Source: Blastobasis lacticolella
Lineage: Eukaryota > Arthropoda > Insecta > Lepidoptera > Blastobasidae
Assembly (NCBI GenBank): GCA_905147135.1
Contig: LR990056.1
Coordinates: forward strand, 1,374,001 to 1,438,000
Direction of reading: 5' to 3'
Length of the DNA: 64,000 bases
The stretch's first letter is position 1; each line of letters starts with the position of its first letter. The position numbers and the translations under genes were made by a program. A model generated the notes under the pieces. It made no database searches. It was not told the origin of the DNA and saw nothing but the letters and a program-made list of their open reading frames with translations. Of this stretch, positions 22,601 through 62,663 are shown piece by piece.

Positions 22601-23918
22601 CACTCCGGCATCCCTGGCGGTGAGTTGCAATGGGGGACAGATACTTTGTTTGACGACCTGAGTGGTTCAGTGGTCAACATGCCGGTCTGCCACGCAAGAG
22701 GTCCCGGTTCCGATTCCCTGCCGGGCAGAAATTTAAATGATCAATTTTAATTTCTGTTACGGGTCTGGGTGTTCTATGTATAATAAGTATGTATGTATTT
22801 AAAAGTATTTAAGTAGTTTATCAGTTATCGAGCACCCATAGCACAAGCTTTGCTTAGTTTGGGGCTAGATGGCGCTGTGTAGATTTGTCCACGAATATGT
22901 GGACAAATCTACACAGTGTTAGACAGATACTTTCAAAAATAAAAAGCGTAGTTCGGCCGTGCCTCACTAAATGGCGCTGCTTACAGGATTCTCAAGTATT
23001 GAATTTGGTAACCGAAGTAACTCCGAAAGGTGTTTCGTAAAAAGATACTACTGTTTTGATAAGAAAGCGCAAAATGTCTACATTTTTATACATTTAACGG
23101 TCTCGTTTTGATTTATTTTTGTGAATCGTGTCTAATCAACGCCATCTATCACAATTGTATACTAGAATTAATTAGAACTAATTTTTATTTTTAATTGGTT
23201 CTCGCAAAAATTTCTCATTAGAGCGCGCAGCATACAACATCAATACTGCGCATCACTTCTACTCTGATAGAGGCACGCCTGTTTCAATAACTCGAGTAGC
23301 GTTAATTCGCATTCAATTATTGAAGGCTCGATACATCGCCATCTCACTCGAATGCGGTTTGAGCGAGTGAGATGGCGATGTATAATCCGTTCGAATTAGA
23401 TGGTCGGGCCCCATGGACATGAACTCACGCGCGCACAGTACAACTATAGCCGATGCGCATTTTTCACCGCCTTGTAGATACCTACTTACCTTCTCGATTA
23501 CCAAAAAGCACTTAAATTTTCAGGCTTCATCCGTCCAGGACCTTTCCTGTCTTGGCTTCGGGAAGTAACTGGGATCGACTTCGAATCATTGCGACCTCCC
23601 ACCTCACCACCGCCGGAAACAACACCTACCACCTCCACCACTACTGAACTACCCACACCCACCGATACATTAACAACTGTTGAACTACCCACAACTACCG
23701 AAATACCTACTACAACTACTGAAGTACCATGTACCACTTCAGCACCTGTAACTACTCCCGAACCTGAAGACGAAGATAGTGGGAGTGATGAAAGCAGCTC
23801 GTCTGAAGAAGAGGACCCTGAGCTGGCCGAGCTCCTGAAACGCCTTGAAGTCAAAGTTAAAGTCAAGGTCAGGATGAACAATTACAAGAAGAAACATGAA
23901 GTCCACAAAAAACATTAA
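13556..23918 (+). CDS. secreted chymotrypsin-like S1 serine protease with Thr/Pro-rich, acidic and basic C-terminal tail
   Basis: Eight exons (13556-13603, 14345-14396, 17744-17915, 18785-18954, 20420-20521, 21451-21590, 22505-22619, 23524-23918) give 397 codons with every junction phase-consistent. Residues 1 to about 20 are a signal peptide (MAECKGFFIAILALAQ). A short propeptide ends SSR42 before IVSGWEARPGQHPHQIALRM, the activation cleavage. The triad is His87 (SAAHC), Asp134 (NDIAIL) and Ser231 (GDSGGP). Cys72/88, 201/215 and 227/260 fit the standard S1 disulfides. Ser225, six before the catalytic Ser, occupies the pocket position 189, so chymotrypsin or collagenase (brachyurin)-like specificity is inferred. 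The protease fold ends near residue 284 (FLSWLREVTGI). The remaining 113 residues are Thr/Pro-rich, then acidic, then Lys/His-rich, an unusual appendage for a digestive-type protease. Confidence 0.9.
13755..13880 (+). repeat. two-unit 66-bp tandem repeat
   Basis: agacggacaaggctctggcg...ttccctaatgggttgtgc and agatggacgaggctctggcg...ttccctaacgggttgtgc, protease intron 1. Confidence 0.75.
14345..14396 (+). CDS. protease exon 2, signal end and propeptide
   Basis: 52 bp between ttatttcag and gtaagt. It encodes IVSGHVEVDFIENVIKK and ends in phase 1; the split codon becomes Glu34 with exon 3. Signal cleavage is likely after IVSG. Confidence 0.85.
14686..15076. mobile_element. 391-bp foldback element (TGTCGCAGCC family)
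   Basis: Arms of about 180 bp each: TGTCGCAGCCAAATGGTTAA, cgatattgcctcgagtttac and aggttagcattggaacaatg pair with the other half. Protease intron 2. Confidence 0.88.
15271..17537 (-). mobile_element. RTE LINE copy with about 0.9-kb internal deletion
   Basis: Antisense to the protease gene in its second intron. The 5' end (endonuclease, 17369 down to 16530) and the 3' end (RT motifs LAFVDYEKAFDSIE, FADDIVV and tail, 16500 down to 15271) match the intact copy closely. The segment equal to about 34430-35305 of that copy is missing near 16520. Extra small changes at 16375-16400 break the frame further. It cannot encode a working protein. Confidence 0.88.
17744..17915 (+). CDS. protease exon 3, activation site and catalytic His
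   Basis: 172 bp encoding SASPPSSR|IVSGWEARPG through SAAHCTAG. It contains the zymogen cleavage site after Arg42 and the catalytic His87. It begins about 210 bp beyond an antisense RTE copy in the same intron. Confidence 0.9.
18785..18954 (+). CDS. protease exon 4, catalytic Asp
   Basis: 170 bp between tccatccag and gtgggt. It encodes QVTLVVRAGVTNLTT through NDIAILRLDVAVTWS; Asp134 is the catalytic Asp. It ends in phase 1. Confidence 0.9.
19020..19370 (+). repeat. dispersed repeat E (lepidopteran LINE 3'-end type)
   Basis: gtcaagcctgaggagtccgc, tgtgtaccaccaccttatct and gtgaggcatttcatcttata recur at 49140-49420. The pattern resembles known moth LINE 3' tails. Protease intron 4. Confidence 0.6.
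19665..19920 (+). mobile_element. tRNA-headed SINE, Thr-like family
   Basis: Head gagcgtcggttgccgagtgc...gactcgcaagcc, body gtcagatggcagtcgctcca, ttcatggtcaaggtggaccc and acattaacgccaagattatt. B-box part is deleted. Protease intron 4. Confidence 0.75.
20420..20521 (+). CDS. protease exon 5
   Basis: 102 bp between atcctgcag and gtgagc, phase 1 at both ends. It encodes LLQPIRIQPSSEAFRNYAEL and VYASGYGRTWTL, with the conserved S1 G-(Y/W)-G loop. Confidence 0.9.
21265..21410 (+). repeat. CR1-like 3' tail repeat
   Basis: ggtgatgcccctggtattgc to agcttagtggtataaaaaaa, with the ccatcagacaggttataagc motif; in protease intron 5, ending 40 bp before exon 6. A shorter cousin lies at 21718-21795. Confidence 0.6.
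21451..21590 (+). CDS. protease exon 6, up to the active-site Ser loop
   Basis: 140 bp between ttgccag and gtgagt. It encodes NTPEVLNWVYLRGVSNDECF through SQSICQ and ends phase 0 just before GDSGGP. Ser225 is the inferred S1-pocket residue. Confidence 0.9.
21951..22200 (+). mobile_element. tRNA-headed SINE, Gly-like family
   Basis: Head ggttcagtggttatattagc ... cccgggttcgattccctgcc carries a B-box and resembles tRNA-Gly. Body: ttaatattat...acgggtctgggtgtt and ctagatggcgctatgtg. Protease intron 6. Confidence 0.75.
22249..22383 (+). pseudogene. partial tandem duplicate of protease exon 7 start plus acceptor, with 67-bp MITE copy
   Basis: A MITE copy with ACCAGTATAA termini (about 22250-22316) is followed by atgcatcatccag and GGCGACAGCAGCGGGCCGCG at 22364-22383. 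This mirrors the real unit (second MITE copy at about 22408-22474, then aaatccatcgtccag and exon 7 at 22505). Period is about 141 bp between the two exon starts. The duplicate reads GDSSGP. From 22364 to 22504 the frame stays open for 47 codons and joins exon 7 in frame, so the decoy acceptor could give a longer variant. Confidence 0.75.
22408..22474. mobile_element. short MITE, ACCAGTATAA family, copy 2
   Basis: About 67 bp with ends ACCAGTATAA...TTATACTGGT and internal AGACGCTAGCTCATC. The copy at 22250-22316 shares the ends and right half. A half-copy lies at 43868-43900 (accagtataaggtgagctagcg). Confidence 0.6.
22505..22619 (+). CDS. protease exon 7, GDSGGP catalytic Ser
   Basis: 115 bp starting GGC GAC AGC GGC GGG CCG (Ser231) and ending phase 1 at gtgagt. 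The first about 23 bp and their acceptor are duplicated upstream at 22361-22383. Confidence 0.92.
22648..22922 (+). mobile_element. tRNA-Gly-like SINE with 11-bp target duplication
   Basis: Flanked by ACAGATACTTT at 22637-22647 and 22923-22933, 18 bp into protease intron 7. Its end (ctgtgtagatttgtcca) is followed by an inverted copy (tggacaaatctacacag), making a terminal hairpin at 22876-22917. Confidence 0.85.
22934..23160 (+). repeat. dispersed repeat shared with 54040-54235
   Basis: gaatttggtaaccgaagtaa, ctccgaaaggtg and aacggtctcgttttgattta occur in both places; protease intron 7 and LIMK1 intron 16. Confidence 0.65.
23524..23918 (+). CDS. protease exon 8, domain end and appended tail
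   Basis: The exon finishes the S1 fold (GFIRPGPFLSWLREVTGI). It continues with about 60 residues of Thr/Pro/Ser repeats carrying TTTE-like units, an acidic stretch (PEDEDSGSDESSSSEEEDPE) and a basic end (KVKVKVRMNNYKKK...HKKH), then TAA. Two Cys-free halves flank a single Cys in the Thr-rich part. Confidence 0.88.
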
Positions 23919-23965
23919 TTGATTATATTTTTAACAAGCATTTTAACGTCTTGTATTTTTTTAAC

Positions 23966-23971
23966 AATAAA
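23966..23971 (+). terminator. AATAAA polyadenylation signal of the serine protease
   Basis: AATAAA occurs 48 bases after the stop codon in a T-rich context, giving a short 3' UTR. Confidence 0.7.
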
Positions 23972-24777
23972 GTGCTTAAATGTGTTTACTAATTTCATTT
24001 CTCTGCGAAGTCCGCGATTAGATTTTGCTTACATAAGAGTCGGTGGCCTACTGGTTAAGGGGTCAGACTTGTACCCCGAGGTACAGGGTTCTAACCATGG
24101 CCGCCGAGGCCGCCATGTACGAATGAGTCTTTTCTGAGTTATGTAAAACATTAGTTGGAACGCCAACCAGTGGCGTAGCTTGCCTCACAGTAGCCCCGTA
24201 TCAATGGTTGTCTAGGGGGGCCTTAGTTGATACCCCATCAACTACCTAGGGGTGCTAATGAGTAAATTAAATCCTGGTTTTAGCTTAAGTGAATAAATGG
24301 TCGAGTGCAGCAAGCTCTACTAAATTCCCAAAATAACTTTAATCACTGAATTTGTGAGCGTAGTGAGCTCTACATTTTTGTGACAATAGGCTCCTTAAAT
24401 GAGAATTTCTGGTATATTGGTCTTTGGCTTGGCTACGAGTATATTAAAACCTTGCATGGTAATTATAACAGTGATTTATGTTATTGAATCAGCGAGCGAG
24501 CAAGCTCGAAATTTTTGTTATTTGCTCCTTAAAAAATTGAAACCTTGCGCGAGTTTAATGAAAATAATGTTGAATCAATAAATGGACGATATAGTGGCGA
24601 TCTCATATTAAAACCTTGAGTGATTGTACAACTTAAACGCCGGGGAGAAGCGCGAGGCAAGCTCGGAATTTTTGTATGGCCCTTGGCTTGGCTACATTAA
24701 AACTTATCGTGATTATTATAACAATTACTTATGTTATTGACTGAACGAGCGACGAGCCACCCGTCGTTTCTCTATTA

Positions 24778-25133
24778 CATCATCATCATCTTGGAGTTAA
24801 TGTCCCGGTTGTGCTCTCGCGTACGAGGGCCCGGGGTCCGCCTTGACCATGATCCAGGATTTGGCAGGTCAGGTAATTACAGTGGAGCGACTGCCATCTG
24901 ACCGCCAAGACCCTGCTACCAAGGGACCAGATTGGATCATGGTTACACATCCAGTCGCCTGAATGTGCAGGTTTCATCACGATGTTTTCCTTCACCGTAA
25001 GAGCATCGGTTAGTATTCAACTAATGTACATAACTCAGTAAACAGTCACTGGTACATGGCCGGAGCGGGATTCGAACCCGGGACCTCTGGCTTACGAGTC
25101 GGATATTCTAACCGCTCGACCACCGATGCTCTC
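24778..25133 (-). mobile_element. tRNA-Thr-like SINE, reversed, nested in the hAT element
   Basis: Full-looking copy: reversed head ggattcgaacccgggacctc tggcttacgagtcgg, body and catcatcatcatcttgg tail. Confidence 0.85.
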
Positions 25134-25307
25134 CAATCTCTCGTTTCTCTATTACAGACATTATTATAAACCTAGAAGAAATTCTCTAAATGATAGCGAA
25201 AACAGTATCAAAATCCGTTGCGTAGTTTCGGAGGAGTTAGCGGATTTGTATCAGACAGACAGACGCGGATAGCGCCTTTATTTTATACAGGGTAAAGATA
25301 AGGATGA

Positions 25308-25595
25308 AGAGCGTCGGTGGCCGGGCGATTGAGTATCCAACTCGTAAGCGAGAGGCACCGAGTTCGAATCCCGCTGCGGTTATGTACCAATGACTCTTTT
25401 CTGAGTTATGTACATTAGTTGAATACTTCCATGTACTTTACTGTTCCCCTGGTAGCAAGGTCACGGAGGCCAGATGGTAGTCGCTCCACTGTAATTACCT
25501 GATCGCCAAATCCTGGATCATGGTCAAGGCGGATCCCGGGCCCTTATTCTCGAAAGTACAACCGAGACATTAATGCCAAGACGATTATATTTATA
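25308..25595 (+). mobile_element. tRNA-Thr-like SINE nested in the hAT element
   Basis: gagcgtcggtggccgggcga, gttcgaatcccgctgcggtt, gtcgctccactgtaattacc and attaatgccaagacgattat. A central segment is shortened. Confidence 0.8.
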
Positions 25596-26545
25596 AAAAA
25601 AAAAATTTTTCTTACCGTTTAAGTGAGGACACCCTTCGGCAGAGGAGACCAAACGGCCAAGGGTCAGGGCGATTATTATTATTATTATTGAATGAGCAGG
25701 CGAAGCGAGCTCGAAATTTTTGTATGTTAGTCCTCATAACCTTAATAAAAATATTAATAGATTTTAATAAAAATAACGTAAAATTTAGAAATGGATGATA
25801 GCGGCAGTCTCGAAATTTTTTACGTTCTGAGTGAAATTAATGAGCGAGCGCAGTGAGCTCAATATTACTGGCATTGAGCTATCAAAAGCTTCCATGATTA
25901 ACTTGAAAACGGACAAATTCGAAGATAGTGTGGGCGTGTGGACCGAGACGATATTTTCATTATGTGCCAAATATATCCGAATATCCGAAAGAACTGAGTA
26001 AAGAGTTTCTTAAGTCTTTAGACCCCACTGATAGTACCTATGAGATTTTCAATATTTTTTGCCAACTTATAGGCGCATTTTTTATACAATTTAAATGAAG
26101 TAATGAGTGCGCGTGGAGGACCCTAAATTGATTTTTTTTTAATAAAAATGTGAAATTTCTATTAAGCAAAAGGGGAATGAAGGGATACCCCCCTTAGGTA
26201 TCACTTGATTTATATTGCTTTTTTGGCGGAGGGGGCCCCCGACCCTGGTCTGCAATTCTCTGTTGATTATTTTTTTTATCGTTGCGTAGGTACGCGTCCT
26301 AAGAGTTTAACTGAAATTGTGGATAAGACTACGAATTTTTCCTTACATATGCTTGGATGTCCCTGTGGCCCGGGGGCAACGTATCATTGATACGGCTGAT
26401 ACGGCGGTACCTACCTCAGCGGTATATACCTCTGACACCAACTGATGCTCTTACGGTGAAGGAAAACATCTTGATGATACATGCACATTCAGACGACAAT
26501 GTATAGGTACCTAACCCTCTGAGTGTAACCATGATAAATAAATAA

Positions 26546-27294
26546 ATAAATAAATGATCTAATTTCGTTCCTTTATTAACTCGTCCGCTGTGGCCCTCAA
26601 CAATTGAGTCGTAATCGGCGTTACGGGTTAAGGCGGACCACGGGCCTTTGCGCCGCGCGTCCTAGAATCAATACCGCTAGGTAAAAAAGTATACGTTTTT
26701 TTCTATAAATAATAATATATACTGACTTTATTTATGGTATCTTCGATTCTGCGTGTACCGAATCGAATAAAAGTCATGGACACTGACAGTTGGATATAAA
26801 TGTTGCTATAAAAAATAGCTATGGGCTAAAACAGATTTGGCTGAAGCCGACCAACTGTCTGAGGCTACAATACAGTTGTTTTCGGATGTGACCGGTTTGC
26901 CCTCGTATCTGAAAGCGCATTTACAGATCCATAACAGTACATTAAAAATATAGGTACTGAAGAACATAAAGTGGTAATTATCGGACAACCAGTACACTAC
27001 AGGTACCGACACAGATAAGTCGCGTCTATAGGTATGTCGACACCTTTGGGGTAGGGTCAACCCGGGGTGGAAGCGTTTATCCTAATCTCAACAAAGTATC
27101 ATATTTCCTACACGCAAACTTTTGCCGAATTTATAATTAGTTGTTAGCAACATCGACATCCGAATGTCAAATGTGACAAATACGTCACTGTTGTACTTGT
27201 TCTCTTTTTGTTCCTTGTTCATTCAGCGATATTTTATATCAATTTTCTTATTTTCCCAAATTTTCCAATGATATTTCTTAATTACTGAGATGAA
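26546..27294. other. LIMK1: intergenic and LIMK1 upstream region
   Basis: Contains (AAAT)n at 26539-26556. T-rich sequence precedes the LIMK1 ATG, with no TATA box. The start site cannot be fixed from sequence. Confidence 0.4.
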
Positions 27295-57830
<30,536 letters not shown>

Positions 57831-58479
57831 ACTAAGATACGAGCCTTTGTTATGCTGTGTAAGAATAGCCCTGTGAGACTGACGACTGACCAATAGCTAC
57901 AGCAATGACACGGCGTAATCCTCCCATTAATATATATTTTACTTAATGGGATTTTGGTTGTCGTCTCGCCTGATGATAAGTGTAGAAGCGGCCTGTCAAC
58001 ATAGTTGAGTGGATATCTTCAATGCCAGAGTGAATAGGCTGTTTCTAAATGCACGAATGAACACGTTACTGAATAGTAAAGAAATAGGCGACATTCCACA
58101 GTCAGGGCTGTTTTTATGTGGCCCGCTCTGTAAGAGTACCTTTGGTTGACCGTTAACTAATTGATAATACATTCCATGTTACGTAGCGATATGTGTTGAG
58201 AATTTGGGTATAAAAGAAGATTGGCGCTCTATAAAGTTACCGCACATCGCATTAGTGCGGTAATGTTAAGTAAAAGCACGCGTGTTTAATCGGCTACATT
58301 GTGAGCCTAAAATGGGTGAATGGGCCCTTAACTGTCAATCACAGGTACTTGAACCCACAGATACGTATAGTAAGGACGTAAGGACAGACACCGCAAGCTT
58401 ATTTATGTATGTTTATTGATGTCCCGGCGCGAATTCATTCGCGTGGTGTCCTACTACTTAACCTACCTTCACCCTACCC

Positions 58480-58742
58480 CAGACCAGTAGCCGTATTCAC
58501 AATGATTCGAAACCGTTTCCGAACGATTCGACACGAAATTCGTAAGGGGCGAATCCGTGTCGATCGATTCGAAAACTGTTATTCAGAATCCCGATAGATT
58601 CCACGGAAACTTTACTCTCTATAGCATATGAAAATTTCATCAAAATTACTGAAACCACATTTTCCTAAGAACTTTTGCAGGGTCCTTTGTCGATTCCGTA
58701 TCCGAATCCGATTTCCGAGCCATTGTGAAACGGCTACTGGTC
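58480..58742. mobile_element. MITE, GTAGCCGTATTCACA family, copy 2
   Basis: TIRs GACCAGTAGCCGT / ACGGCTACTGGTC, about 263 bp, same orientation as copy 1. Confidence 0.85.
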
Positions 58743-59261
58743 GTAAGAATTTGTGAAATATGTGCTGTTCTGAAGTTATACGCGAACAAACATTCGAATA
58801 TTTTATTCATAAAGATGACACCAGGCGATATAATTCCTTAGATAACAAGGTCCTTACTATAAATATCAGTACCTGCACCTTAATTACAAAGTATACTCTT
58901 GCCGTTAAGTTAGTAATTTGAGATATACAAATGTTGATCCCTTGTTTGTACCTTGGTGGGTACTTTTGACATTGTAGAGAGCACATTTTGAGATGTGTAC
59001 TTACAAAGATGGACATGTCTTTTCTCGTTTTTATAATGATAATATTATAGTACAGTATTTCGGATGAACTTTTCGTAGACCTGTTTTTGAAGCAATTTTA
59101 CATTGTAGCTAGATTAGTTTGAAAACTAAAGTATTATGAACGCAATAATTACATAGCTTGAGCGTGAGCTTTATATATGTATGTAATTACACAAAATTGT
59201 TATATGTTACGTTTGGGTGCTTTGTAGTGAAAATATATCTGAATATCATGAAAGACCAAGG

Positions 59262-59465
59262 GTTTCATCGCGTTGTTGATGAAACCTGCACATTCAGGCG
59301 ACTGAATGTGTAACCATGATCCAATCTGACCAGGTTCCCCTGGTAGCAGGGTCACGGAGGTCAGATGGCAGTCGCTCCACAGTAATCCACCTGATCTGCT
59401 AAATCCTGGATCGAGGGCCTCGAGGCCCTCGAGAGCACAACCGGGACATTAACGCCAAGACAAAG
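59262..59465 (+). mobile_element. tRNA-Thr-like SINE, 5'-truncated
   Basis: gatgaaacctgcacattcag through gggacattaacgccaagaca. Confidence 0.75.
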
Positions 59466-60229
59466 ATTTTTATTGTGAAAGATCAAGGAACTGGTATTTT
59501 CAGTATGTTCAGAATGAAATGTATGCCCGTTTGTCCATAGTCTAGCGGTGCCTTCATACAAGACTGCACATAGTCCGCTTTATGTCAATTTGATCGCAAA
59601 TATGTACAACAATTCAGTTGTTAAAACAGCACGAGCCACAAATTGCGTGATCCAGAAACACGGACCGGAAAAAAATACGGACATATACTCTCTAAAATCA
59701 TGATTAAAGCGTAAAAATGGCCGCCCATTTATGTGTGTGCGTGCTTTGACAGTTACTGGCGTGACAGCGCAGTACAAAATAAAAAAAAATGGCAGCGAAT
59801 TGTCAGACCTGGTGTATCTGTGTGTGTGCAGATCGTGTACAACAAAATAAATTTCCAAGTAATTGTCGAACCTTGAATGCTTCTCTTTAGTGTAGAATGG
59901 CGTTCGTAGTTTTTTAGGTACGTGTCCAGAATATCTTCTATTCAATCGGTAGGTAGGGAAAGAAGAACATTTTTATTGTATTTTGTTCTAGACTGTATTC
60001 TGGATCACACTCAAACCTTGGCTTGTACTTTTTTGACACCTTGTATAATAATTATACATTACACTTAGAAACAAATTGTATTATCTAGTTATTGATAATG
60101 TGATATACACACGTTAATTTCAATGTTATACACTTTTTATATGATAAAAAGAAATTCGACTAGATTAAAAATGTATATTAACAAAATTTGTTTCATATTT
60201 TTGGAAAGTTGAAATAGGACATTGTCCCC

Positions 60230-60513
60230 AATGGGCGCTTTCATAATTTGTAACGTAACGATATTATCGTGAACGTTCACGATATAGAGAAGAGGTGGCA
60301 TGAACAGCCATCCATATTTAATATGAAAGGATTGTGACGTTCTGGTGCGAATGGTTGTGCTTCGGTGTTACCACATAACAAAATATTGTCGTCTCGAATC
60401 GTTTCTTATTTGACTAATCCCTTTCAATACAAGTACCTTTCATGCCATCTCTCCCCTAAATCGTGGAGGGCCACGATAATATCGACACGTTGCAAATTAT
60501 AAAAGCGCCCATT
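60230..60513. mobile_element. MITE with about 45-bp TIRs
   Basis: AATGGGCGCTTTCATAATTT / AAATTATAAAAGCGCCCATT, inner GATATTATCGTG / CACGATAATATC. Confidence 0.85.
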
Positions 60514-61393
60514 AGTTTTCTGCCAAATGTTATCTTATGCAGAGAAAGCTTTATATTGAATTTAAAATTTACTTAAACTTAGTTTTAACCTTACAACGTT
60601 GCCATAATCATGTATACTTATTCCAAATAATGTTATGTACAATTTGCATTGTCTTTATATACCTCTACTATTTACTTATAGTGTAATATCGGAACATTTT
60701 AACTTTTTTTCATACCTCATCCGATAAGTAAGTACTTAAATGTATGTATAAATTAATTTCATGACGGTCCAATATTCGGACGTCTCTAAATTCATTCCAT
60801 TAATTATTTTATGTCGTATTTTTGACAAAGATATTCCATTATTACCTAACAATTGATATTTTCAAAATATTTGCCTTGTTTTATGTCAAATGTCAAAATA
60901 TATTTAAGAATCAAATCGAATACTAGGTTAAGTTTAATTTGATATTTTTTTATATTTTAACTATATTAATTTATTAACAATTACGTAATTAAGATTTTTT
61001 ATATTTCTTTTTTAAAGTCTGAATTTTATATTTTTATGAATTTACGACACAGGGTGCCATTTATTATCTGTTTTTTTATATGTAATCGAATTAAAAAAGC
61101 ACTTTATAATGGTTTATTAATATAACCTTACATAAAACACAACTGCGGTTCTGCATTTTTGTTACATGAAACATGGGCTGGAACTTTACCTTTCAAAGGA
61201 ATAATGAACGTAATCTAATGCAAAACCATGTGTAAGGTGCTTTATTTATCTCAATATTATTGATTCTCAAATATTTTAACTCTTCTGCCAATTTGGAAAC
61301 AAAGTTTCCAACATCGTTTTAAAAAACGATTATGTATAAACAGTATTTTTTTGGAGCCGGTTGCTCCGCTTGCAATAATATCCTAATAGGTCT
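60514..61393. other. AT-rich noncoding
   Basis: Nothing recognised. Confidence 0.4.
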
Positions 61394-61693
61394 GGGGCCC
61401 TATTTCTGAACCGCTCGCATACACGCGAGCCATGAAATGAAATGAATCTTCATCAATGAAGCAAGTCACAAACAAAATTTAAAATGTCAACATTAAATCT
61501 AAAATTTTAACTTGAAAATTATAATAAGATCGGAAATTGTCATTGAATTAAAAGTATTATTAAATAATGTCACAAAAAATCGCCTTCTAATGCCTGTCTT
61601 TTCTATCTTTAGCAACTTAAAGCGAGTGTGAAAGAGATAGGACGCGCAAGCGAACGCACGCGTGAATGCGAGCGGTTAAAAAATAAAGCCCCC
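61394..61693. mobile_element. TIR element, CCGCTCGCAT family, copy 1
   Basis: GGGGCCCTATTTCTGAACCG / CGGTTAAAAAATAAAGCCCC with CGCTCGCATaCACGCG mirrored inside. About 300 bp. Confidence 0.75.
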
Positions 61694-62168
61694 AATCGTA
61701 TCAGGCTTATAAGGAATGATAATTTTAATATTACAAGTGTCGTTTCGACGTTTCGAAAATCTGGACAAAAACAACTTCAGTTTGTACGTACTCCCGTTTT
61801 TCATTGTCTGTGATACGTTTCGTATGTAAATCGTTGCAATAATCGATGTCTCGTTAGATTTTAGGATTACAATTTACGAATGCCTGTCACTGGCTAGCAA
61901 GAAGTGGCCAAAGACTTTTGGAGTGAAATTATGAACGCCCATCTGTTCCAACAGTACCTATGAAGAGAGGCGCTGTTGTCTATAAGACTACGTATATACT
62001 CAGCTAATGTTTGTAGTCTCACAATTTTTTTATGATCATTCCATAGTGTTATGCAGCCAGTGACCGTCAGTTAACATTTTAACAGTAATAACAACGATAT
62101 TCCGTCTCCTGCATTCCAGATTATTTACTTGTAATACTTTAATATTTGTATTTGTTCAAGTGCAAATG

Positions 62169-62174
62169 AATAAA
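62169..62174 (+). terminator. possible AATAAA signal
   Basis: aataaagaattataattctg context; could end a very long LIMK1 3' UTR or belong to nothing. Confidence 0.15.
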
Positions 62175-62474
62175 GAATTATAATTCTGTATTAGCTTTGT
62201 TTCACTTACTATTATAAAAACGCGTTCTTTCGCGGTAGGAAACCCGAAACATACTTTTGAAATTTGTGATAATGACAGCGACGGTAACGTCATATTCCAC
62301 CCCCTCCCATGCACCCTCCGGGGTGTAGAAACCTTGTATGTAGTATCCCAAGGCTCCGGCTTTTGTAGTTTCCGATGGAATGGACAAGCAGGTCACCTGA
62401 TGGAGAATTATCACCGCTGCCTATGGACCTTACCAACAACAGAGGTATAAATAATGCTTCATCCACCACTAAAA

Positions 62475-62619
62475 TCCCAGGGAATATTTTTGAAACCACT
62501 CGCATCCAGTCGAGCGCTACCTATCTCTTTCACACTCGTGGTAAGTTGCTAGAGATAGAAAAGACAGGCGTTAGAAGGCGAGCGCTTGCGTGGATGCGAG
62601 CGGTTCAAAAATAGGGCCT
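62475..62619. mobile_element. TIR element, CCGCTCGCAT family, copy 2
   Basis: Shorter, opposite orientation in its core: agagatagaaaagacaggcg matches the reverse of 61590-61612. Ends near tttttgaaaccactcgcatc / gatgcgagcggttcaaaaat. Confidence 0.7.
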
Positions 62620-62663
62620 GCATTTGCAATTGTATCGCGCTGAAGGTTTTCAAGGTTTCAAAT

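Larger units (their letters stand above)
24168..26434. mobile_element. nonautonomous hAT-like element, 2.3 kb
   Basis: Ends CAGTGGCGTAGCT... and ...ATACCTCTG, flanked by ACGCCAAC / ACACCAAC (one mismatch in 8). The right part (gtatcattgatacggctgat, ggcccgggggc) matches, reversed, the left end of the 54461 copy. Internal gcgagctcgaaatttttgta blocks repeat several times. No transposase ORF; two SINEs are nested inside. Confidence 0.75.
24038..26545 (+). mobile_element. Thr-like SINE split by a hAT-like element
   Basis: SINE 5' part 24038-24167 (gtcggtggcctactggttaa ... cattagttgg) resumes at 26435 as ccaactgatgctcttacggt and runs to gtgtaaccatgat at about 26536. Confidence 0.75.
57831..60229. 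other. LIMK1 3' UTR/intergenic
   Basis: No gene. No AATAAA lies close after the LIMK1 stop; the candidates (59776, 62169) are distant. Contains MITE copy 2 and a SINE fragment. Confidence 0.45.

Noticed and set aside
22660..22735. tRNA-Gly-like sequence
   Set aside because: It is a SINE head with a SINE body and target duplication, not a stand-alone tRNA gene; the same applies to the heads at 21957, 39410, 42376, 25055-25125 and 7160-7245.
24168..26434. Search for a hAT transposase
   Set aside because: No ORF of useful length or motif; nested SINEs fill the space.
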